From Hymenobacter cellulosivorans (lineage in GTDB: Bacteria > Bacteroidota > Bacteroidia > Cytophagales > Hymenobacteraceae), in assembly GCF_022919135.1 (NCBI RefSeq), contig NZ_CP095049.1, positions 3,538,501 to 3,602,500 of the forward strand: 64,000 bases of DNA, given 5' to 3'. Positions 53,608 to 63,271 of the stretch are shown piece after piece. Both the position numbers and the translations under genes were made by a program. Below the pieces are notes generated by a model. The model was given only the letters and a program-made list of their open reading frames with translations, was not told the DNA's origin and searched no databases. How positions within the stretch are numbered: the first letter of the stretch is position 1; each line of letters begins with the position of its first letter.

Positions 53608-55275
53608 GTGGCTCCCGTTATCCTCAAAGAAGTAGTACTCGTTGCCAGCGGTGATTTGCGCCTGGCAGCCAACCAGAACTGCTGGGCCGCCCAGCAGGCC
53701 ATGGAAGAGCAATTGGGCGCCGCCCTGGCCCGGCAGGGCTACACCGTGAAGCGCGCCCACGCCTACGACCCGCGGAAGCAGCACGGCTTCATCGACTCCC
53801 AGAAGATGGGCATGGATGTGTTCCGCGGTATCGACCCGCAGCAGCCGCTCATCGTGGCCGAAAGCGTGTGGCAGTACTCCCACCACGTGCTGGCCGGCCT
53901 CACCACCCACCAGGGCCCCATTCTGACGGTGGCTAACTGGAGCGGGCAGTGGCCCGGGCTAGTGGGCATGCTCAACCTGAACGGCTGCCTGACCAAAGCT
54001 GGCGTGGCGTATAGCACGCTCTGGAGCGAGGATTTCACCGACGAGTTCTTCGAAGCTGGCCTGCAGCAGTGGCTTAATGAAGGCCGCATCAGCCAGGACC
54101 AGAGCCACGTGCAGCCTTTTGCCGCCGCTACGCTACCTGCCGCCGACGAGCAGACAGGCCGGGCCTTCGGCCGCCGCTTCCGCCAGCAAAAGGCCATTAT
54201 GGGCGTGTTCGACGAAGGCTGCATGGGCATGTACAATGCCATTGTGCCCGACGAGCTGCTGCACCCCACCGGCGTATTCAAGGAGCGCCTGAGTCAGGCC
54301 ACGCTCTACGCCGCCATGCGGGAGGTAACCGACCAGGATGCCCAGGCCGTGCTCGACTGGCTCTTGGCCAAGGGCATGAAGTTTAACTGGGGCACCGACG
54401 AGGCCACCGAGCTGACCCGCACCCAGACCCTGGACCAGTGCAAAATGTACGTGGCCGCCGTGCGTCTGGCCGCCGAGTTCGGCTGCGACACCATCGGCAT
54501 TCAGTACCAGCAGGGCCTCAAAGACCTCACCGCCGCCAGCGACTTGGTCGAGGGCCTGCTCAACAACACCGACCGGCCCCCGGTATTTTCCGCTGCCGGC
54601 GAGGAGCTCTACCCCGGCCGGGCTTTACCCCACTTCAACGAAGTCGACGAGTGCGCCGGCCTGGATGCCTTGCTGACGTACCGCCTCTGGGAAGAACTGG
54701 GCATGTCGGGCGAAACGACCCTGCACGATTTGCGCTGGGGCCAACTCTACGACACGGGCGAAGGCGAGGAATTTGTGTGGCTGTTCCTGATTTCGGGCGC
54801 GGCCCCGCCGGCGCACTTCGTGGGCGGCTACCAGGGCGCCAGCAGTGAGCGGCAGCCCCCCATGTACTTCCGTCTGGGCGGGGGCAGCCTCAAGGGCATC
54901 AGCCGGCCGGGCTCCCTGGTCTGGAGCCGAATATACGTCATGGACGGCAAGCTGCACTGCGACCTGGGCGTGGGCGAAGCCGTGGCTTTGCCCGCCGCCG
55001 AAACCCAGCGCCGTTGGCAGGAAACTACCCCCGAGTGGCCCATTATGCACGCCGTGCTGCGTGGAGTGAGCCGCAACCAGATGATGGCCCGCCACAAGGC
55101 CAACCACATTCAGGTGGTGTACGCTCCCTACGAAGCCAAGGCCCACCAGGCCTGCCGCATCAAGGCTGCCGCCCTGGCCGAGCTGGGCGTGGAAGTGCAC
55201 TTCTGCGGCGACGTAATCGGCCTGACGGCGGATGCGGCCAAAGACCGGGTGAAGCACCTGGTGCTGCCTAACTAG
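53608..55275 (+). CDS. L-fucose isomerase-like protein
   Basis: A 555-aa cytosolic protein of the fucose isomerase fold, somewhat shorter than E. coli FucI (591 aa). Recognisable parts are [101 protein letters not shown] and a C-terminal [15 protein letters not shown] with a conserved histidine. The last three hold likely metal ligands. It would convert an L-fucose- or D-arabinose-like aldose to its ketose, fitting the GH95 enzyme in the same locus. The start is a GTG at 53608. It is the first gene of the second rightward unit, behind site 4. Confidence 0.8.
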   Translation: MAPVILKEVVLVASGDLRLAANQNCWAAQQAMEEQLGAALARQGYTVKRAHAYDPRKQHGFIDSQKMGMDVFRGIDPQQPLIVAESVWQYSHHVLAGLTTHQGPILTVANWSGQWPGLVGMLNLNGCLTKAGVAYSTLWSEDFTDEFFEAGLQQWLNEGRISQDQSHVQPFAAATLPAADEQTGRAFGRRFRQQKAIMGVFDEGCMGMYNAIVPDELLHPTGVFKERLSQATLYAAMREVTDQDAQAVLDWLLAKGMKFNWGTDEATELTRTQTLDQCKMYVAAVRLAAEFGCDTIGIQYQQGLKDLTAASDLVEGLLNNTDRPPVFSAAGEELYPGRALPHFNEVDECAGLDALLTYRLWEELGMSGETTLHDLRWGQLYDTGEGEEFVWLFLISGAAPPAHFVGGYQGASSERQPPMYFRLGGGSLKGISRPGSLVWSRIYVMDGKLHCDLGVGEAVALPAAETQRRWQETTPEWPIMHAVLRGVSRNQMMARHKANHIQVVYAPYEAKAHQACRIKAAALAELGVEVHFCGDVIGLTADAAKDRVKHLVLPN

Positions 55276-55324
55276 CTGCTGGCAAGCTCTTACTACTTAT
55301 TGCTTCTGCTCCAAAATCCCACCT

Positions 55325-58315
55325 ATGAGACCCTTTCTTCCCCTTCTCACCGCCTCCGTGCTGTGCGTAACAGTGGCCGCCCAGGCCCAGACGCGCACCA
55401 TCACGGGCCAGGTCGTCAGCACTGACAAGTCCGAGCCGCTGCCTGGCGTCACGGTGGTCGTGAAAGGCACCACCAATGGCAACAGCACCGACCCCGAGGG
55501 CCGATTTACCCTGCAGGTGGCCGGCCAGCAGGACCTGACCCTGGTGATTTCCTACATCGGCTTTAAAACCCAGGAGCTGGCTGTGCGGCCCGACCAATCC
55601 CGTCTGGAAGTACGCCTGTCGCCGGCTGCCGCCGAACTCGACGACGTGGTGGTTATTGGCTACGGCACCGTAAAAAAGCGCGACCTGACCGGGGCCGTTA
55701 CGTCGGTGAAAGGGGAGGAGGTAACCAAGCTGCCCGTTACGACCGTAACCGAGGCCCTGCAGGGCAAGATTCCGGGCGCCGACATCACCCGAGCCAACGG
55801 CTACGCCGGCCAGGGCGCCAGCATCCGCATCCGCGGCAACCGCTCGATTTCCAATCCGGGCTCCTCCAACAACGTGCTCTACATCGTCGACGGGGTGCAG
55901 AACGTCAACGCGGCCGACATCGACCCGAACGACGTGCAGAGCATTGAGGTGCTCAAGGACGCTTCGTCGACGGCCATTTACGGTTCGCGCGGGGCCAATG
56001 GCGTTATCCTGATTACTACCAAGCGCGGCAGCAGCGGCAAGCCCAAAATTACCTTCAACGCCTATTCGGGCGTCACGAAGGTGGCCGGCTACGGGCAGTT
56101 TATGAGTGGGCCCGAGTGGGTAGCTTTCCGCCGGGAGGCCTTCCGCGCCGCCGGCACCTGGAACTCGCCCGCCGACGACGCCGTGGCCTTCAACCCGCAG
56201 CAGCGCGAGGCCATTGCCAACGAGCAGTACATCAACTGGCCCGACCAGCTGCTGCACAACGGCCTGCAGCAAAACTACCAGGTGGGTCTCACCGGCGGCT
56301 CGGATAACACGAAAGTGTATTTCTCCCTGGGCTACTACGACGAGAAGGGGCTGATGAAAATTGACCGCTTCAAGCGCTACACCCTGCGCGCCAACGTGGA
56401 CCAGACGGTGAGCAAGTGGCTAAAAGCGGGCGTGCAGACCCAGCTGGCCTACATCAACAACGACATTCGCCGCGACCCGTTCAACCTGGCTTCCCAGGCT
56501 GTGCCCCTGGGCCGGGCCTACGACGACGAGGGCAAGCTCATTTACCGCCTGCTGGGCAGCACCCAGATTAACCCGCTGGCCGACGAGCAGCCCGGCGTAT
56601 ACGACCGCAACACCAAGACCAACCGCTTCACGGCCGCCGCCTACGTGGAGCTGACCCCGCTGCCCGGGCTAAGCCTGCGCTCCACCTTTGCGGCCAACTT
56701 CGCTACCGCCGAAGCCGGCAACTTTTACGGGGTGAATACCATCGACGGGGCCGGCAACCGCTCCCAGGCCTCTATCACCAACACCCAGAACCGCAACCTG
56801 AGCTGGGAAAACGTACTGACGTACAAGAAGGACATCGGCGACCATTCGCTCACGCTCACCGGCGTGGCCAGCAACCTCATATTTATCAGCACCAACAGCT
56901 TTGCCGGCGGCCAAAACCAGGTGCTGCCTTCGCAGTCGTTCTACAACCTGGGAGCCGCCAATCAGAACCCGTTTTTTGGCTCCGGCTTCACTCGTAACGA
57001 CCTGATTTCCTTTGCCGGGCGCGTCAACTACAGCTGGAAGGGGCGCTACCTGCTCACGGCCACCACCCGCGTCGATAACTCCTCCAAGCTGGCGCGCAAG
57101 CAGGACTATTTTCCCTCCGTGGGCCTGGGCTGGCGCATCATCGACGAGTCGTTTATGCAGGACTTCACCTTCCTGACCGAGCTGAAGCTACGTGGTAGCT
57201 ACGGCGTGTCGGGCAACGATGGCATTAATCCCTACGCCACGCAGAACTCACTGACTACTACACAGTTTTCTTTTACTGACGCCACGGCAGCCCCCACTTA
57301 CACCATTGCGCCGCTTATCGGCAACACCGACCTGGGCTGGGAGAAAACCTACACCACCGACCTGGGTGTGGATTTCGGCCTGTTCGATAACCGCCTCACC
57401 GGCACCGTCGACTACTACGACGCGCTGACCAAAGACCTGATTTTCCCGCTCACCCTGCCCGCGTTTACGGGCGTGACGACCGTGAACCGCAACATTGGCA
57501 AGACACGCAACCGCGGCCTGGAAGTGTCCGTGACCTCGCAGAACGTGCGCAACGAGAAGCTGACCTGGTCGACCACGCTGACTTACGCCCGCAACCGCGA
57601 AACCATCGTGGAGCTGCCCAACGGCGACGTTATTGCCGACGATTACCGTAATTCCCTGCTTGTGGGCCAGCCCTCGCAGGTTTTTTACGACTACCAGAAA
57701 ATCGGCATCTGGCAGCTGGGGCAGGAAGGGGAGGCCGCTTCCTACGGCACGCCCGGGCAGTTTATCCCCGGCGACATCCGGGTGGCGGACCTTTCCGGAC
57801 CCGACGGCGTGCCCGACGGCAAAATAACCGCTGCCGACCGCACCATCATCGGCTCCCGGGTGCCCAAGTGGACCGGCGGCCTGAGCAACGACGTGCGCTA
57901 CAAGGGCTTCGATTTGAACGTGCTGGTGGTAGCCCGCGTGGGCCAGTGGATCAGCTCCGACTACTACGCCAAGTACACCCGCAGCGGCAACAACAACGGC
58001 GCCATCGTGGACTACTGGACGCCGGAAAACCCCACCAACGACTACCCCCGCCCCCACGCCACGCGCACCCTGAACTACGTCACCACGCTCACCGAGCGCG
58101 AAGCCTCCTGGGCCAAAGTGCGCAACGTGACCCTGGGCTATACCATTCCCAAGAGCCTGGTCGGGAAAGCCAGCATCGACAACGTGCGCGTGTATGTGTC
58201 GGGGCGTAACCTCTATACGCTCAGTAACATCAAGGATTTCGACCCGGAGGGGGAAGGCGTCATTGACCGGCCGCTGAACCGCGCTTTTGTAATAGGCCTG
58301 AACGTGGGCTTCTAA
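55325..58315 (+). CDS. SusC/RagA-family TonB-linked outer membrane transporter, second copy
   Basis: A 996-aa beta-barrel with a signal peptide (RPFLPLLTASVLCVTVAAQA), a carboxypeptidase-regulatory-like domain (about 24-105, ITGQVVSTDKSEPLPGVTVVVKG), the SusC region LDDVVVIGYGTVKKRDLTGAVT, a plug (about 115-240, VLYIVDGVQN, IEVLKDASSTAIYGSRGANGVILITTKRG) and a barrel ending in RAFVIGLNVGF. It moves oligosaccharides bound by the SusD encoded 15 bp downstream. Both members of this pair are intact, unlike the first pair. It clearly differs from the first SusC in sequence, so the two pairs probably recognise different fragments. Confidence 0.93.
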   Translation: MRPFLPLLTASVLCVTVAAQAQTRTITGQVVSTDKSEPLPGVTVVVKGTTNGNSTDPEGRFTLQVAGQQDLTLVISYIGFKTQELAVRPDQSRLEVRLSPAAAELDDVVVIGYGTVKKRDLTGAVTSVKGEEVTKLPVTTVTEALQGKIPGADITRANGYAGQGASIRIRGNRSISNPGSSNNVLYIVDGVQNVNAADIDPNDVQSIEVLKDASSTAIYGSRGANGVILITTKRGSSGKPKITFNAYSGVTKVAGYGQFMSGPEWVAFRREAFRAAGTWNSPADDAVAFNPQQREAIANEQYINWPDQLLHNGLQQNYQVGLTGGSDNTKVYFSLGYYDEKGLMKIDRFKRYTLRANVDQTVSKWLKAGVQTQLAYINNDIRRDPFNLASQAVPLGRAYDDEGKLIYRLLGSTQINPLADEQPGVYDRNTKTNRFTAAAYVELTPLPGLSLRSTFAANFATAEAGNFYGVNTIDGAGNRSQASITNTQNRNLSWENVLTYKKDIGDHSLTLTGVASNLIFISTNSFAGGQNQVLPSQSFYNLGAANQNPFFGSGFTRNDLISFAGRVNYSWKGRYLLTATTRVDNSSKLARKQDYFPSVGLGWRIIDESFMQDFTFLTELKLRGSYGVSGNDGINPYATQNSLTTTQFSFTDATAAPTYTIAPLIGNTDLGWEKTYTTDLGVDFGLFDNRLTGTVDYYDALTKDLIFPLTLPAFTGVTTVNRNIGKTRNRGLEVSVTSQNVRNEKLTWSTTLTYARNRETIVELPNGDVIADDYRNSLLVGQPSQVFYDYQKIGIWQLGQEGEAASYGTPGQFIPGDIRVADLSGPDGVPDGKITAADRTIIGSRVPKWTGGLSNDVRYKGFDLNVLVVARVGQWISSDYYAKYTRSGNNNGAIVDYWTPENPTNDYPRPHATRTLNYVTTLTEREASWAKVRNVTLGYTIPKSLVGKASIDNVRVYVSGRNLYTLSNIKDFDPEGEGVIDRPLNRAFVIGLNVGF

Positions 58316-58330
58316 CCTGACCAGACCATC

Positions 58331-60070
58331 ATGCATAGAATCATTCGTTCCCTGACTTTTGCCCTGCTGGTGCTGGCCGCTTCTGCCTGTAAAGACCAGC
58401 TCGAAGAATACAACCCCAGCGGCGCCACCGCCGAAGCCGTGTTTACCACGCCCGAAGGCTTTGAAACGGCCGTCAACGGTGCTTACACCTACAACCGCGT
58501 CATCTACGGCAAGGAATCCGGCTTTGCCCTGCTGGAAATGGGTACCGATATCTGGACGGCTGCTGCTAGCAACGACGCTTCGGCCGCCAGCAACACCCGC
58601 CCCCAGCCCCCGCTGATGAACTACCAGGGGTTGCAGACCGACAACGTGTGGGTGAAAAATAACCTCTGGACGCCCTGCTACCAAGGCATCAATCTCGTGA
58701 ATCAGGCCCTGAAGTACATCGACCAGGCCGGGCTGCCCTCGACCCGCCGGCCCTCGGCCGAGGCCGAGCTACGCTTCATGCGGGCCTGGTACTACTACCA
58801 CCTGGTGGAAAGCTACGGGCCAGTGCCCCTGCGCCTGGAACCCACCGAGGGCGTGGTCAATACCGCTACCCGGGCCTCGGTACAGGACGTGTACGCCCAG
58901 ATTTTCACCGACCTGGAGTTTGCCGTGCGCAACCTGCCCGTGACGCTAACCCAGTTTCCGGCCCCGGCCACGGCCAACGACTACGGCCGCATCACCCGGC
59001 CCGCCGCCGAAGCCTTTGCGGCTAAGGCCTACCTCTCGAACGGGCAGTACCAGCGCGCCGCCCATTTTGCCCGCAAGGTCACTACAACCTACTCCGGGCA
59101 GGGAATTCGGCTGGTGAGCAATTATGCCAGCCTCTGGGACTTCAACAACCAGAAGAATTCTGAGGTGCTCTGGGCAGTGAACTACTCCACCAACCTGACC
59201 TTCAACGCGGGCAGCAACACGGCCCACCAGTGGTTTTTGATGAAGTACGACGACCAGCCTGGTATGGTGCGCGACGTGGCCAACGGGCTGCCGGGGGTGC
59301 GCTACATGCCCACGCGCTTTCTGCTCGACCTCTACAACGAGCAGAATGACGCCCGCTACCTGGGTTCATTTAAGCAAGCCTGGATTGCCAACTCCAACAC
59401 CAACATTCCGCGCTGGACGCAGGCTGAAGTCAATCAGAACCCGGCCCTGGCCCCGGTGCTGAATCAGCCTAAATTCGCCGTAAACGACACGGCCGTGCTG
59501 ACCAGCAAGCGCAGCATCGACGACTTTCGGCAGCGCTACACCCAGCGCTACCGCTACAAGGTCTACGACATCGACGACCTGTATAATGCCGACGGCTCCC
59601 TGAAAGGCGAACGGCGCTACTACCCCTCGCTGCGCAAGTTCGACGACCCCACCCGCGCCACGCCCACCGTGACGGAAAGCGCCCGGGATGCCTTCATGCT
59701 CCGCCTCGGCGACATCATCCTCATCGGGGCCGAAGCTCAGGTGCGCCTCGGCCGCACCGACTCGGCCGCCTACTACGTGAACCAGGTGCGCACCCGCGCC
59801 GCATTGCCCGGCCGCACGGCCGCCATGCAGGTCACGCCCGCCCAGATGACCCTGGACTTCATCCTCGACGAGCGGGCCCGGGAACTAGCCGGCGAGCAGG
59901 TGCGCTGGCTGGATCTGAAGCGCACCGGCAAGCTCGCGGAGCGCGTGCGCCTCTACAACCCCGACGCCAAGGCTTCTATCCAGGAGTTTCATGCCCTGCG
60001 CCCTATTCCGCAGAGCGACATCGACGCGGTAACCAACAAAGGGGATTTTCAGCAGAACCCGGGCTACTAA
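58331..60070 (+). CDS. SusD/RagB nutrient-binding outer membrane lipoprotein, second copy
   Basis: A 579-aa lipoprotein with the lipobox cysteine at 20 (LLVLAASACKDQ). The SusD core is present: ALKYIDQAGLPSTRRP, AEAELRFMRAWYYYHLVESYGPVPLRL, FAAKAYLSNGQYQ, VNQVRTRAALPGR, DFILDERARELAGEQVRWLDLKRTGKL and the late ALRPIPQSDIDAVTNK. It sits on the SusC barrel at the cell surface and captures the glycan. It is complete and cotranscribed with the upstream SusC gene and the downstream PL1 gene (45-bp gap). Confidence 0.92.
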   Translation: MHRIIRSLTFALLVLAASACKDQLEEYNPSGATAEAVFTTPEGFETAVNGAYTYNRVIYGKESGFALLEMGTDIWTAAASNDASAASNTRPQPPLMNYQGLQTDNVWVKNNLWTPCYQGINLVNQALKYIDQAGLPSTRRPSAEAELRFMRAWYYYHLVESYGPVPLRLEPTEGVVNTATRASVQDVYAQIFTDLEFAVRNLPVTLTQFPAPATANDYGRITRPAAEAFAAKAYLSNGQYQRAAHFARKVTTTYSGQGIRLVSNYASLWDFNNQKNSEVLWAVNYSTNLTFNAGSNTAHQWFLMKYDDQPGMVRDVANGLPGVRYMPTRFLLDLYNEQNDARYLGSFKQAWIANSNTNIPRWTQAEVNQNPALAPVLNQPKFAVNDTAVLTSKRSIDDFRQRYTQRYRYKVYDIDDLYNADGSLKGERRYYPSLRKFDDPTRATPTVTESARDAFMLRLGDIILIGAEAQVRLGRTDSAAYYVNQVRTRAALPGRTAAMQVTPAQMTLDFILDERARELAGEQVRWLDLKRTGKLAERVRLYNPDAKASIQEFHALRPIPQSDIDAVTNKGDFQQNPGY

Positions 60071-60115
60071 GCTCTTTGCTTCTCTATTCGTCTTAACGCC
60101 AGCTTTTTGCTTTGT

Positions 60116-61771
60116 ATGAATAAGCGTCTGCTTTTCCTTTCTGTTCTGGCTTCTGCCGTTGCCCGTCCCGCGCTGGCCCAATACCCCAAGATTCCGCCGG
60201 AAGAGCAGGCCAAGGCCGATGCCGCCCTGGCCGAAGCCGAAAAACGCTCGGATGAAGCCTGGAAAAAGGCTCTGCCCATCATCGAAGCGGAGGCCAAAGC
60301 TGGCAAGCCCTACGTGCCGTGGGCAGCCAAGCCCTCGGATTTGCCCCAGTCGAGCCGGCTGGCGTTTCCGGGCGCGGAAGGCGGCGGGGCGCACGTGTTT
60401 GGCGGGCAAGGCGGCAAGGTGTACGTGGTACGCAGCCTGGCCGACAGCGGCCCCGGCACGCTGCGGGAGGCTCTGGAGCAGGGCGGAGCCCGCATCATCG
60501 TCTTCAACGTGGCGGGCATCATCCGGCTGCAAAGCCCCATCATCATTCGGGCACCCTACGTCACCCTGGCGGGCCAGACCGCGCCCGGCGACGGAATCTG
60601 CGTGGCCGGCGAATCTATCTGGATCAACACCCACGACGTGGTGGTGCGCTATCTGCGCTTCCGCCGCGGCGCCACCGATGTAGCTCGCCGCGACGATGGC
60701 CTGGGCGGCAACCCGGTGGGCAACATCATCATCGACCACGTCTCGGCGAGCTGGGGGCTGGATGAGAACATGTCCATCTACCGGCACGTGTACCACAACC
60801 CCGCAACCGGCAAGGCCGACAAGCTGCCGACAGTGAACGTGACCATTCAGAACTCCATTTTCTCGGAAGGCCTCGACACCTACAACCACGCCTTTGGCAG
60901 TACTATTGGGGGCCTGAACAGCCTGTTTACCCGCAACCTGTGGGCCAATAACATTGCCCGCAACCCCTCAGTAGGCATGTACGGCGACTTCAACTTCGCC
61001 AACAACGTGGTGTTCAACTGGTGGAACCGCTCGGCCGACGGCGGCGACAACAACTCGGAGTACAACTTCGTGAACAACTACTACAAGCCTGGTCCCATTA
61101 CGCCCGCGGGTCAGCCCATCAGCTACCGAATTCTGAAGCCCGAATCGGGCCGCGACAAAGACCAGGCAAAGAAGTTTGGCAAAGCCTACGTGGCCGGCAA
61201 CGTAGTGGAGGGCAACGCCAAAGTAACCCAGGACAACTGGGCCGGCGGCGTGCAACTAGAAGACCTGCCCGACGCCGATACGTTTCTGGCCGAAATCAAA
61301 ACGGATAAGCCCTTCACGCTGCCGGGCATGAATACCGTGCTGCCGGCTCAGGAAGCCTACCAGTACGTGCTGGCCAACGCCGGCTGCTCCCTGCCCCGGC
61401 GCGACGCCGTGGATGCGCGCATCGTGGAGGACGTGCGCACCGGCAAAATCAGCTACGCCAAAAACGCCCAGCCGACTCCGCAAAGTCCCTACATCAAGCG
61501 CCGCCTGCCCGCCGATTCCTACAAGCAGGGCATCATCACCGACCCCGCGCAGGTGGGAGGCTACCCCGTGTACCAGGGCAAGCCCTACGCCGATGCTGAC
61601 AACGACGGGATGCCCGACGCCTGGGAAACCAAGCATGGTCTCAACCCCAAAAACGCCGCCGACGCCACCCAGGACCGGGACAAGGACGGCTACGCCAACA
61701 TCGAGGAGTACCTCAACAGCGTCGTCCCGCTCCAGACTGTGCACCCCGCGGCCGGCAAAGCCAAGTCGTAA
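60116..61771 (+). CDS. PL1-family pectate lyase, second copy
   Basis: A 551-aa exported lyase, with the ATG at 60116 giving the signal peptide NKRLLFLSVLASAVARPALA (a TTG three codons earlier is less likely). It is a paralogue of the lyase at 34.2-35.8 kb, with the same order of motifs: LAFPGAEGGGAHVFGGQGG, TLREALEQGGARIIVFNVAG, VRYLRFRRGA, IIIDHVSASWGLDENMS and NPSVGMYGDFNFANNVVFNW. It has the same C-terminal calcium-binding-like segment (DADNDGMPDAWETKHGLNP). The N-terminus after the signal is a charged helix (EEQAKADAALAEAEKRSDEA). The two copies differ throughout, so the duplication is not recent. Confidence 0.88.
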   Translation: MNKRLLFLSVLASAVARPALAQYPKIPPEEQAKADAALAEAEKRSDEAWKKALPIIEAEAKAGKPYVPWAAKPSDLPQSSRLAFPGAEGGGAHVFGGQGGKVYVVRSLADSGPGTLREALEQGGARIIVFNVAGIIRLQSPIIIRAPYVTLAGQTAPGDGICVAGESIWINTHDVVVRYLRFRRGATDVARRDDGLGGNPVGNIIIDHVSASWGLDENMSIYRHVYHNPATGKADKLPTVNVTIQNSIFSEGLDTYNHAFGSTIGGLNSLFTRNLWANNIARNPSVGMYGDFNFANNVVFNWWNRSADGGDNNSEYNFVNNYYKPGPITPAGQPISYRILKPESGRDKDQAKKFGKAYVAGNVVEGNAKVTQDNWAGGVQLEDLPDADTFLAEIKTDKPFTLPGMNTVLPAQEAYQYVLANAGCSLPRRDAVDARIVEDVRTGKISYAKNAQPTPQSPYIKRRLPADSYKQGIITDPAQVGGYPVYQGKPYADADNDGMPDAWETKHGLNPKNAADATQDRDKDGYANIEEYLNSVVPLQTVHPAAGKAKS

Positions 61772-61788
61772 ATAACAGCCTTTGGAAG

Positions 61789-61819
61789 AACGTCGTGCCA
61801 AGCCTGCCGAAGCACGACG
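61789..61819. repeat. Degenerate small copy of the PUL repeat family
   Basis: gtcgtg-N15-cacgac (61792-61818) with ccaagcctgccgaag inside resembles the gagcttgccgaag arm of the longer elements. It lies in the 84-bp gap between the second PL1 and the next gene. Confidence 0.45.
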
Positions 61820-61855
61820 CTTTACTACCCTGAGTAGAGCACTATAATCAAGCAA

Positions 61856-63271
61856 ATGCCCTTCAAGCCCCGCCATTTCTTTGCCTCGCTGCTGCCCCTG
61901 GCGCTGCTGGCCGCTGCCCCAACCGTGGAGCCAACGGGCCCGCTCAAAGTGTCCAGCAACGGCCGCTATCTGCAAACCGAGGCCGGCCAGCCCTTCTTCT
62001 GGCTCGGCGACACTGGCTGGCTCCTGTTCAACAAGCTCAAGCGCGAAGAGGCCGAAACCTACCTCGAAGACCGCCGCAAAAAGGGCTTCAACGTCATCCA
62101 GGTGATGGTGCTGCACCAGGTGCCGGCCGTGAATGTGTACGGCGACTCGGCCCTGGTGCGCGGCAACGTGGCCCAGCCACTCACGACGAAAGGCAATTCG
62201 CCCACCGACCCGGCGCAGTATGACTTCTGGGACCATGTCGATTACATCGTGGACTTGGCGGCCAAGAAGGGAATGTACATGGGCCTGGTGCCGGTGTGGG
62301 GCACTAATGTGAAGGCCGGCAAGGTCAACCAAAAGCAGGCCAAGACCTACGCTACCTTCCTGGCCGAGCGCTACAAGAACCGTCCGAATATCATCTGGCT
62401 CAACGGCGGCGACATTGCCGGCTCCGACTCCCTGAAGGTGTGGAATACTATCGGCAGCACCCTGAAAACCGTCGACCCGAACCACCTGGTAACTTACCAC
62501 CCGCGCGGCCGGACGCAGTCCTCAGACTGGTTCCACAACGCTTCGTGGCTGGATTTCAACATGTACCAGTCGGGGCACCGGCGCTACGAGCAGGATACCT
62601 CGCGCAAGGAGAAAAAGCTCTACGGCGAGGACAACTGGCGCTACCAGCTGGTCGATAACCAGCTGAAGCCTGCCAAGCCCAGCCTTGACGGGGAGCCGTC
62701 GTACGAGGGTATTCCCCAGGGGTTGCACGACATCAAGCAGCCCCGCTGGACCGACGCCGACGTGCGCCGCTACGGCTACTGGTCCGTGTTTGCCGGCGCT
62801 TTTGGCTACACCTACGGGCAGAACTCGGTGATGCAGATGCACAGCTCCTTCGACAAGGGCAGCGCCTACGGCTCCTCGGAACTATGGTCCTCGGCCCTCA
62901 ACGCCCCGGGTGCCGCGCAGATGCAGTATCTGAAGCAGCTGATGTTGTCGCGGCCGTTCTTCGAGCGGGTGCCGGACCAGTCGCTGATTGCGGGCGAAGT
63001 AGGGGAGAAGTACGACCGGCTGCTAGCCACGCGGGGCAAGAACTACGCCTTTGTCTATACCTACACCGGGCGCAATATCAGGGTGAACCTGGGCCGAATT
63101 CCGGGTAAGGAAGTGCAGGCCGCCTGGTACAGTCCGCGCGACGGAAAAACTACGCGTATTGGGACCTTTCCCAATACGGGTACCAAGGAGTTTGACCCGC
63201 CCGGGGCCCAAAAGGACGGCAACGACTGGGTACTGACGTTGGATTCAGCAACCAAAATCAACCTCCGATGA
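61856..63271 (+). CDS. DUF4038/GH140-like apiosidase
   Basis: A 471-aa exported protein with a signal peptide (PFKPRHFFASLLPLALLAAA) and a TIM barrel. It has LKVSSNGRYLQTEAGQPFFWLGDTGW (the DUF4038 start), KGFNVIQVMVLHQVPAVN, a long IIWLNGGDIAGS segment and SLDGEPSYEGIP, then the C-terminal beta domain (about 385-471, FVYTYTGRNIRVNLG). D186 and E280 are at positions that fit the acid/base and nucleophile of family GH140, which removes apiose from galacturonan in rhamnogalacturonan II; the alignment was not run. The stop overlaps the next ATG (63268-63271), so it is translationally coupled to the GH43 gene. Confidence 0.8.
   Translation: MPFKPRHFFASLLPLALLAAAPTVEPTGPLKVSSNGRYLQTEAGQPFFWLGDTGWLLFNKLKREEAETYLEDRRKKGFNVIQVMVLHQVPAVNVYGDSALVRGNVAQPLTTKGNSPTDPAQYDFWDHVDYIVDLAAKKGMYMGLVPVWGTNVKAGKVNQKQAKTYATFLAERYKNRPNIIWLNGGDIAGSDSLKVWNTIGSTLKTVDPNHLVTYHPRGRTQSSDWFHNASWLDFNMYQSGHRRYEQDTSRKEKKLYGEDNWRYQLVDNQLKPAKPSLDGEPSYEGIPQGLHDIKQPRWTDADVRRYGYWSVFAGAFGYTYGQNSVMQMHSSFDKGSAYGSSELWSSALNAPGAAQMQYLKQLMLSRPFFERVPDQSLIAGEVGEKYDRLLATRGKNYAFVYTYTGRNIRVNLGRIPGKEVQAAWYSPRDGKTTRIGTFPNTGTKEFDPPGAQKDGNDWVLTLDSATKINLR

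Noticed and set aside
57248..58684. Minus-strand open frame of 478 codons
   Set aside because: Spans the end of SusC and the start of SusD on the other strand; composition typical of a shadow frame.
61256..62500. Minus-strand open frame of 414 codons
   Set aside because: Crosses the PL1/GH140 boundary in antisense; both plus-strand genes are recognisable.
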